From Candidatus Micrarchaeota archaeon CG08_land_8_20_14_0_20_59_11 (GTDB lineage: Archaea > Micrarchaeota > Micrarchaeia > Norongarragalinales > Norongarragalinaceae): 9,999 nt of DNA. How positions within the stretch are numbered: position 1 is the stretch's first letter; every line of letters starts with the position of its first letter. The notes beneath the pieces were generated by a model, which was given only the letters and a program-made list of their open reading frames with translations, made no database searches and was not told the DNA's origin. Of this stretch, positions 5,286 to 9,999 are shown one piece after another. The stretch spans positions 1,209 to 11,207 of the forward strand of contig PEXZ01000010.1 of the NCBI GenBank assembly GCA_002763345.1, written 5' to 3'. Both the position numbers and the translations under genes were made by a program.

Positions 5286-7148
5286 ATGCGATTGCTTTCG
5301 TTCATTGCGTTGTTTTCCTTAGCGGTTTTCGCGTCCGCGCTTACGACGATGTACGCGCCCGCGGTGGATGCGAACGGGCAGGGCATGCTCACGACGATAG
5401 AGGCGCGCGCCATCCCCGGAAACGGGAACGTTTACATAGACATCGAGCCCTACATCAGCGTCGACACGCAGCAGTCCGCGCGGACCGCATCGCGTGTTGC
5501 GGCGCGCCTCGCGGGCGTCGATGTCTCCGCCTATGATTTGCTCTACAAGGTAGTCGCCAACGCGGAAATCATAGACGGCCCGAGCGGAGGCGCGGTGCTC
5601 ACCGTGCTCGCATACTCGGAATTCACGGGCAGGAAGCCGAGGCAGGATCTCACGATAACTGGCACAATCGAGCCCGACGGGAGCATCGGCAAGATAAGCG
5701 GGGTGATGGAGAAGGCGAAGGCGGCGTCGGCTCAGGGCATCAAGGTGTTCTTCGTCCCGCGAACCCAGAGCGTCCAGGACGGCGTTGATTTGACGACGTA
5801 TGCGCCTGCGACGTGGGGCATGCAGGTTGTCGAGATATCGCGGGCGGAGGACGCGATGCGCTTCGCTTTCACAGCCGAGGGCACTGCCGTGAACGCGTCG
5901 CGGATAGAAATCGCGCCGCTCAACCTCACGCCCGTCGCGGTTCCGAAGGAACTCGCGCCGATGAAAAGAATCGCGGAGAACGAGCGCACGGAGCTGCTGC
6001 GCACGCTCGATTCGCTCCCGAAGGGCAACGATTCCGCGCTCATCGCGCAGGAGGTGGGCGTTTCCCTGAACCTGTCGCGCCAGATGCTTGAGCGCGGCTA
6101 TTACTACACCGCGGCGAACGAGCTGTTTCTCACGAAGATGGCGCTCGACGCAATCGCGCTCGACGGAAACGGGACGCAGGGGATGCCCGCGCTTCTGGCG
6201 GAGTTGGAGGCGAAGCTCGGGAACATGACGTTCACGCAGAAGAACGAGCGCAACGCGGAGTGGGTGGCTGCTGCTCAGATGCGCTGGCACTGGGCGAAGC
6301 AGCAGCTCCAGTCGATAAGGCAGAACGGCGCTCCTGGTTTCGAGGATTACGCGGCGGCGTTGAACTGGTATTCCGCCGCGGTGCAGATAAACGGCGAGGC
6401 GGCGAGAATGGAGGCGGAGGCGTCCTTCCGCGAGCTTGCCGTGCGGGGCCCGGCGTCGCAGGCAATCGCGTCCGCGAACGCGTCGCTGTACGCCGCGGAC
6501 GCGGAGGCGCTGAGGCATCTGGAAGCGGCGGAGGATTCGTTCTCCGAAGGCGATTATCTCGCGGCTCTCATGGATGCGTCCTTCTCCGAAGCACTGTCCG
6601 AAGGCAGCAGGAGTGCGCGCGACATAACCGGCACTGCTCCAACAGCCCTAAACGATTCGCTCTCCCCCTACAACGCCTCGGTCTGGGCGATGCTGTACTA
6701 CGGACATGCCCTCTACAACGCGCAGGAGGCGAACCGCACCAACGAATACGCATATTCCGTGAATGCAATCAAGCTGCGCCTTCTTGCGAAACTGCTCGCC
6801 GAGCGCATCCCCGCCGCATTCGCGGAGGCGGAGCAGCCCCTTCCTTCCGCTTCGGTTGCGCCGTCGCCCAGCCCGCAGCTGCGCGTCAGCGCGGTTGTGG
6901 AGCAGTCGCAGCCCTCGATGCAGCGGTACGTCGTGCTCTTCGGCGTCCTCCTGCTGTTCGCCGCAGTCGCGATTGGCGGCTTCTTCCTGTCGCGTTCGTT
7001 CGCTGGCCGCAGGAAGCCCCCGACTGACGCGGATAGGGAGCGCGGACTCGACGACCTGCTGCTTTCCGGAAAAGTTTCGGAAAAGACGTACGAGCGGCTG
7101 CGCAAGAAGTACGGCGGCGCGCCAAGTGCGCCCAAGAAGAAGCGCTGA
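5286..7148 (+). CDS. Membrane-anchored archaeal Lon-like (S16-type) serine protease
   Basis: Predicted extracytoplasmic Ser-Lys protease of 620 residues. Residues 1-18 form a signal peptide (charged MR, hydrophobic core, ASA end). The Lon-type catalytic domain occupies about 20-215. Ser100 lies in DGPSGGA (Lon has GPSAG), and Lys143 lies in GVMEKAKAA, aligning with the second Lys of Lon's GGLKEKLLAA, so the dyad is intact. There is no ATPase domain. Residues about 220-540 are Ala/Glu-rich and mostly helical. A single membrane segment follows at about 548-570, then a basic tail with GLDDLLLSGKVSEKTYERL (a SHOCT-like pattern). This architecture agrees with the archaeal ATPase-free Lon-like proteases of COG1750. 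Substrates are unknown. It follows the 90-residue gene by 12 bases. A weak GTGAT lies just before the ATG. Its stop directly abuts the stop of the convergent methyltransferase gene. Confidence 0.88.
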   Translation: MRLLSFIALFSLAVFASALTTMYAPAVDANGQGMLTTIEARAIPGNGNVYIDIEPYISVDTQQSARTASRVAARLAGVDVSAYDLLYKVVANAEIIDGPSGGAVLTVLAYSEFTGRKPRQDLTITGTIEPDGSIGKISGVMEKAKAASAQGIKVFFVPRTQSVQDGVDLTTYAPATWGMQVVEISRAEDAMRFAFTAEGTAVNASRIEIAPLNLTPVAVPKELAPMKRIAENERTELLRTLDSLPKGNDSALIAQEVGVSLNLSRQMLERGYYYTAANELFLTKMALDAIALDGNGTQGMPALLAELEAKLGNMTFTQKNERNAEWVAAAQMRWHWAKQQLQSIRQNGAPGFEDYAAALNWYSAAVQINGEAARMEAEASFRELAVRGPASQAIASANASLYAADAEALRHLEAAEDSFSEGDYLAALMDASFSEALSEGSRSARDITGTAPTALNDSLSPYNASVWAMLYYGHALYNAQEANRTNEYAYSVNAIKLRLLAKLLAERIPAAFAEAEQPLPSASVAPSPSPQLRVSAVVEQSQPSMQRYVVLFGVLLLFAAVAIGGFFLSRSFAGRRKPPTDADRERGLDDLLLSGKVSEKTYERLRKKYGGAPSAPKKKR

Positions 7149-7730
7149 TTATCTTTCTTTCTTCAATTTCATCCGCAGGACGAACGTTCCTTTCGGCGGT
7201 ATCGCGAAATCCGTGAGATGCGGCTCCCTGAACCCGCGCCCCGTGCCCGGCCTGCTCAACCTGCGGGTCCGCAGCTCCTCCACCAGAAACCCCGCGTTCT
7301 GAGCGGTCTGTTTCAGCGCCTCCTTGTCGGTCAGGACACCGCCGCGCTCGTCTATGCTCATCATCACGCGGCCCCCGTCTGGCTTGAGAATCCTCCTTAT
7401 TTCGTTGACGATGTCCCTCGCGCTTCCGCTGTGCGGCTCGTCCACGAAGTTCGGAAAATGAAGATGCACGATGTCCGCGAACCCGTCGGGAAGCGGAATG
7501 CCCTTCCTCACATCCGCGTTTACGAACCTAATCCTTCCCTCCGCCATCGCGGCGGCGAGTTTTTCGTGTCTCCCTGCGATCCCGCGCGCGAATTCGAGCG
7601 GGGCGGTGTTCAGGTCCACGCCTATGTAAATGTCCCCCCTGTCGGCGTGTCTGCTTATCCTGCGCTGTAGGCTCGTGAAAAGAACCGGCGAATGCCCGGA
7701 ACAAAGTTCTACGACGACCTTCCTGCCCAT
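7149..7730 (-). CDS. Class I SAM-dependent methyltransferase, substrate unknown
   Basis: A 193-residue soluble protein with a Rossmann methyltransferase core. Motif I is VVVELCSGHSP (5-15), with Cys-Ser where many relatives have Gly-x-Gly. Asp39 in GVDLN is the likely ribose-binding acid. NADV with Asp73 is the likely adenine contact, and DIVHLHFPNF (86-95) occupies the motif IV position. The FPN step and short length recall TrmB-like tRNA methyltransferases, but the FPDPW signature is absent, so I do not assign a substrate. It is the last gene of the leftward cluster, 23 bases after yggS. There is no Shine-Dalgarno site. A TATA-like TTTTTAAT lies about 26 bases before the ATG, so a leaderless internal transcript is possible. 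Confidence 0.85.
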   Translation of the reverse strand: MGRKVVVELCSGHSPVLFTSLQRRISRHADRGDIYIGVDLNTAPLEFARGIAGRHEKLAAAMAEGRIRFVNADVRKGIPLPDGFADIVHLHFPNFVDEPHSGSARDIVNEIRRILKPDGGRVMMSIDERGGVLTDKEALKQTAQNAGFLVEELRTRRLSRPGTGRGFREPHLTDFAIPPKGTFVLRMKLKKER

Positions 7731-7752
7731 GATGGTGTTTGGGCGCGCCGGA

Positions 7753-7760
7753 ATTAAAAA
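7753..7760 (-). promoter_or_regulatory. TATA-like element overlapping the yggS stop
   Basis: On the minus strand TTTTTAAT includes the TAA stop of yggS and is centred about 26 bases upstream of the methyltransferase ATG. That spacing would give a leaderless message starting at the ATG. It is a single match in an otherwise GC-rich context. Confidence 0.35.
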
Positions 7761-8380
7761 CGTTCGCCGAACACGCCGCGCCCGACGCGCACGGCGTTCG
7801 CGCCCTCTTCGAGCGCGACTTTATAGTCGTCCGTCATCCCCATCGAGAGGAAGCGCAAGCCGCGGCTTTCGTCGAAAAGCTTCTTCAGCAGCCGAAAATC
7901 GCGCCTCGGATTTTCGCGGGAAGCGACGCACATCAGTCCCTCGACGGAGAGGGACGAAAGCGCGCGCATTTCGCGGAGTAACGGTGCAACCTCGGCGGGC
8001 TTCACTCCCCCCTTCTTCAACTCGCCGGAAACGTTCACTTCCAAAAACACGCGCATTATCTTCCCGCGCTTCGCCGCCTCGCCGCTTATCTTCTCAGCAA
8101 GGCGCAGCGAATCGACGCTCTCAATCACGTCGAAAATCTCGACGGCTTTCCCGACCTTGTTCGATTGCAGTTTCCCGATGAAATGTTTTTCCGCGCCGCG
8201 AATCCCCGCAATCCCCTTCTTCTCCGCTTCCTGCACGCGGTTCTCGCCCACGGCTTTCACGCCTGCGCGAATCGCCTCCCCGATGCGTTCCGGCGGCACG
8301 CCCTTCGTAACCGCCACCAACAATACGCCCTCGGGAATATTCAGCGCCGCTATGTTTCCAGCGATTCCCGTCTCACTCAC
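7754..8380 (-). CDS. yggS: YggS/PLPBP-type pyridoxal-phosphate homeostasis protein
   Basis: A fold-type III PLP-binding protein without known catalysis that buffers PLP and influences amino-acid and keto-acid pools. The PLP lysine is Lys26 in LVAVTKGVPPE. Other family landmarks are GENRVQEA, HFIGKLQSNK, EVNVSGE, GLMCVA, SMGMTDDY and VRVGRGVFGERF near the C-terminus. Its 208 residues are slightly short for the family (about 220-235). The start is GTG at 8380: upstream in frame there is no other start before a TAG, and no later Met makes sense. The first 8 bases overlap the end of the 32-residue microprotein gene, so translation is probably coupled. It sits in a cluster with glutamate dehydrogenase and a thioredoxin reductase, which suits a role in amino-acid and redox balance. 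Confidence 0.93.
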   Translation of the reverse strand: MSETGIAGNIAALNIPEGVLLVAVTKGVPPERIGEAIRAGVKAVGENRVQEAEKKGIAGIRGAEKHFIGKLQSNKVGKAVEIFDVIESVDSLRLAEKISGEAAKRGKIMRVFLEVNVSGELKKGGVKPAEVAPLLREMRALSSLSVEGLMCVASRENPRRDFRLLKKLFDESRGLRFLSMGMTDDYKVALEEGANAVRVGRGVFGERF

Positions 8381-8471
8381 CGAAGAGCATGCCGTGCTCT
8401 ATGGCTTCCCAGAGCACGATGCCAACCACTATTATCGCGAGGATGCCGAACTCGTCGAGGCACAACGTCAT
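8373..8471 (-). CDS. 32-residue single-helix membrane microprotein
   Basis: A tiny open frame that fills the gap between trxB and yggS. Its ATG (8471-8469) overlaps the trxB TGA (8470-8468) as ATGA, and its last 8 bases overlap the GTG start of yggS. The product begins MTLCLDEFG, continues with a hydrophobic stretch of about 15 residues (ILAIIVVGIVLWEAI) and ends HGMLFGE. One membrane helix is predicted, with a Glu inside it and one Cys at position 4. Its in-frame upstream extension is only an antisense-like shadow of trxB. The double overlap argues for translation, but no homologue is known to me and it could be a short linker frame read only for coupling. Confidence 0.5.
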   Translation of the reverse strand: MTLCLDEFGILAIIVVGIVLWEAIEHGMLFGE

Positions 8472-9391
8472 TGCTTCGCCTTCAGGTAGCCGTGCGCGCT
8501 CACTGCGGCAATGGCGCCGTCCGCGGCTGCCGTGACCACCTGCTGCAACGGGCCGTCCGTGACGTCGCCTGCGGCGAAAACGCCCGCGCACGTCGTCGCC
8601 TTGCGTGCGTCCGTTTTGATGTGCCCGGCGTCGTTCACGTCGGCGCCCACGCTTGCGGCGAGGGCGCTCGCAGGAACCGTGCCGATTGCGACGAACACGC
8701 CGCCGACGTCTAGCGCAGTCTGCTGCTTCGTGGCAGTGTTTATGATTTTGATTTGCTTTACGAACTTGTCGCCCGTTATCTCCAGCACGACGCTGTTGTA
8801 AATTTTCTTGACGTTCTTCGCCGCTTCCAAGCGCTTCACAAGCACCTCTTCCGCCTCGAAAGCGGCCTTGCGGTGGACGATGTACACGTTCGCAGCCAAA
8901 TCGGCGAGCAGGAGCGCCTCGGTAATCGCGGTGTTCCCGCCGCCTATGATTGCCACGTTCTTTCCGCGGAACAGCGGCGCGTCGCAGGTGGTGCAGTAGC
9001 TCACGCCCCTGCCCTCGAAGACGTCCTCGCCCTTCGCGCCGAGCTTGCGGTGCTCCGCCCCGGTCGCCAGAATCACCGCTTTGGCAGCGTACTCATTGCC
9101 CGTTGCGGTTTTCAGGAGGAAGGAGTCGCCCTTCTTTTCTATTGTCATGACTTCCTCGTTGATTATCGTCGCGCCCGCGCTTTCCGCGTGCTCCTTCATC
9201 TTCGCGGAGATTTCCATTCCCATGCTGTGCACGAAGCCCGGGTAGTTGTCCATGTAGGTCGTCCAGTTCATGCTTCCGCCGGGCATCGCGGTTTCGAAAA
9301 TCGCAGTTTTCAGGGCCCTGCGCCCCGCGTAGATACCCGCGCTCAAGCCCGCAGGGCCGCCGCCGACGATTGCGAGTTCATATTCGTTCAT
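8468..9391 (-). CDS. trxB: Thioredoxin reductase-like FAD/NAD(P)H flavoprotein with altered NADPH motif
   Basis: A two-domain flavoenzyme expected to pass electrons to thioredoxin-like partners, 307 residues and full length. The FAD site is GGGPAGLSA (10-18). The redox-active pair is Cys133/Cys136 in SYCTTCDAPLF. The pyridine-nucleotide site is GGGNTAITEA (150-159), and GVFAAGDVTDGPLQQ near the C-terminus contacts the flavin. The segment after the second nucleotide-binding strand reads VHRKAAFEAEE, whereas NADPH-specific enzymes have HRRxxFRA. The second Arg is Lys175 and the third is Glu179, so NADPH preference is doubtful. NADH or another donor is possible, as in some archaeal homologues. 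The ATG overlaps the glutamate dehydrogenase stop by ATGA, and its own stop overlaps the microprotein ATG, implying coupled translation. Confidence 0.93.
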   Translation of the reverse strand: MNEYELAIVGGGPAGLSAGIYAGRRALKTAIFETAMPGGSMNWTTYMDNYPGFVHSMGMEISAKMKEHAESAGATIINEEVMTIEKKGDSFLLKTATGNEYAAKAVILATGAEHRKLGAKGEDVFEGRGVSYCTTCDAPLFRGKNVAIIGGGNTAITEALLLADLAANVYIVHRKAAFEAEEVLVKRLEAAKNVKKIYNSVVLEITGDKFVKQIKIINTATKQQTALDVGGVFVAIGTVPASALAASVGADVNDAGHIKTDARKATTCAGVFAAGDVTDGPLQQVVTAAADGAIAAVSAHGYLKAKQ

Positions 9392-9999
9392 TTCATCGCC
9401 TTCCCGACGCGCTCCTGCGCTATCTCGACGGCAGCCTTGCGCGTGCCCTTCCCGTTGGCGTGCGCCCTCTCGAGCACGAGCTTGGTGTTGCGCGTCACCT
9501 TCTCCTTTACGAACTTGAACATCTGCTCCGGCGTGCCGTGAATCGTTTCGATGTACGACGAGATGACGCCGCCCGAATTCGCGACGATGTCGGGCACCAG
9601 GAGGGCGCGCTTCTCCAGTTCCGCTTCGATGTCCAGCGGCACGGGAATGTTCGCCGCTTCCACGATTATGCGCGCGCGGATTTTGTCCTTGTTTCCCGCG
9701 TTAATCACGTCCGGGCGCGCCCCAGGAATAAGCACGTCCACCGGCAGCTCGAAGAGCGCTTCGCCGCTCTTCTTCTGCCCGTTTCTGAAATCGGCGACGC
9801 AGTTGCCCTTCGTCTTCCAGTCGGTGAGCGCGGGCACGTCGAGCCCTTTCTCGTCATATACGGTGCCCTTCGAATCGGAAACCGCGACGATTCTGCATCC
9901 CGCTTCGCTCAAAAATTTCGCCGTGAACTCCCCGACGTTGCCGAAGCCCTCTATCGCCACGGTTGCTCCGGACGCCTTGATGCCCTTGAATTCCAGCGC
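9388..9999 (-). CDS. gdhA: Glutamate dehydrogenase family, C-terminal half (5' end outside the window)
   Basis: Interconverts glutamate and 2-oxoglutarate plus ammonia. The last 203 residues are present and the frame stays open to the window edge. The stretch before the GTG at 9960 (GIKASGAT) continues the family alignment, so that GTG is internal. The dinucleotide-binding motif is VAIEGFGNVG, followed by VSDSKGTVYDEKGLD after the second strand. Further landmarks are DVLIPGARPDVI, IIVEAANIPVP and VPDIVANSGGVISSYIE, which match archaeal-type glutamate dehydrogenases. Leucine/valine-type relatives share this fold and the substrate-binding half is missing, so specificity is inferred. Its TGA (9390-9388) overlaps the trxB ATG by ATGA. 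It is the first visible gene of the leftward cluster. Confidence 0.92.
   Translation of the reverse strand, partial: ALEFKGIKASGATVAIEGFGNVGEFTAKFLSEAGCRIVAVSDSKGTVYDEKGLDVPALTDWKTKGNCVADFRNGQKKSGEALFELPVDVLIPGARPDVINAGNKDKIRARIIVEAANIPVPLDIEAELEKRALLVPDIVANSGGVISSYIETIHGTPEQMFKFVKEKVTRNTKLVLERAHANGKGTRKAAVEIAQERVGKAMK

Noticed and set aside
5319..6518. 399-residue open frame antisense to the protease gene
   Set aside because: It is rich in Arg and lacks any recognisable motif. The plus-strand frame has a signal peptide, a catalytic dyad and a membrane anchor. Long antisense frames are expected in GC-rich genes.
8472..8591. N-terminal extension of the microprotein to 72 residues
   Set aside because: The extra 40 residues are Arg-rich shadow sequence within trxB; the ATG at 8471 with the ATGA overlap is the better start.
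8753..9541. 262-residue plus-strand frame across trxB and gdhA
   Set aside because: It is antisense to two genes with clear motifs and has no family features of its own.
1..9999. CRISPR array, rRNA genes, insertion sequences
   Set aside because: No regularly spaced repeats, no rRNA-like conserved blocks and no transposase motifs are visible on either strand.

Overview
The window looks like a chromosomal segment of a GC-rich archaeon. The evidence is an archaeal/eukaryotic-type leucyl-tRNA synthetase, a tRNA-Ser gene with an intron at the canonical 37/38 site that can fold a bulge-helix-bulge, TATA boxes at archaeal spacing, and a membrane-anchored Lon-like protease of a kind typical of archaea. 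Compact gene spacing and overlapping stop/start codons would fit a streamlined (possibly DPANN) lineage. That placement is inference and cannot be settled from this sequence.

Layout. (1) 1-3041, plus strand: the 3' nine-tenths of leuS, then a 90-residue acylphosphatase 14 bases downstream. (2) 3042-4801: an AT-richer block with a noncoding stretch of about 290 bases holding a perfect palindrome, a minus-strand gene for a five-helix membrane protein with a soluble C-terminal domain, and a GC-rich hairpin. (3) 4802-4946, minus strand: tRNA-Ser(CGA) with a 61-nt intron. The last 15 bases of this tRNA gene recur at 3064-3078 in the same orientation, at the far edge of block 2, so the block has the shape of a very small tRNA-associated island or its remnant. 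(4) 4947-5000: a compact divergent promoter. (5) 5001-7148, plus strand: a 90-residue unknown protein followed 12 bases later by a signal-peptide, Lon-like serine protease with a C-terminal membrane anchor. (6) 7149-9999, minus strand: a tightly packed cluster read right to left: glutamate dehydrogenase (5' end outside), thioredoxin-reductase-like flavoprotein, a 32-residue single-helix membrane microprotein, a YggS-type PLP protein and a small SAM methyltransferase. gdh/trxB and trxB/microprotein each share an ATGA stop/start overlap, and the microprotein overlaps yggS by 8 bases.

How the genes fit together. leuS and tRNA-Ser are translation genes. The right-hand cluster joins nitrogen metabolism, thiol redox and PLP homeostasis, probably on one message with coupled translation. 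The protease and its small neighbour probably form a second short operon. The points most worth following are the tRNA-end duplication flanking an AT-rich cargo gene, the microprotein between trxB and yggS, the altered NADPH-binding motif in the thioredoxin reductase, and two competing folds in the tRNA intron.
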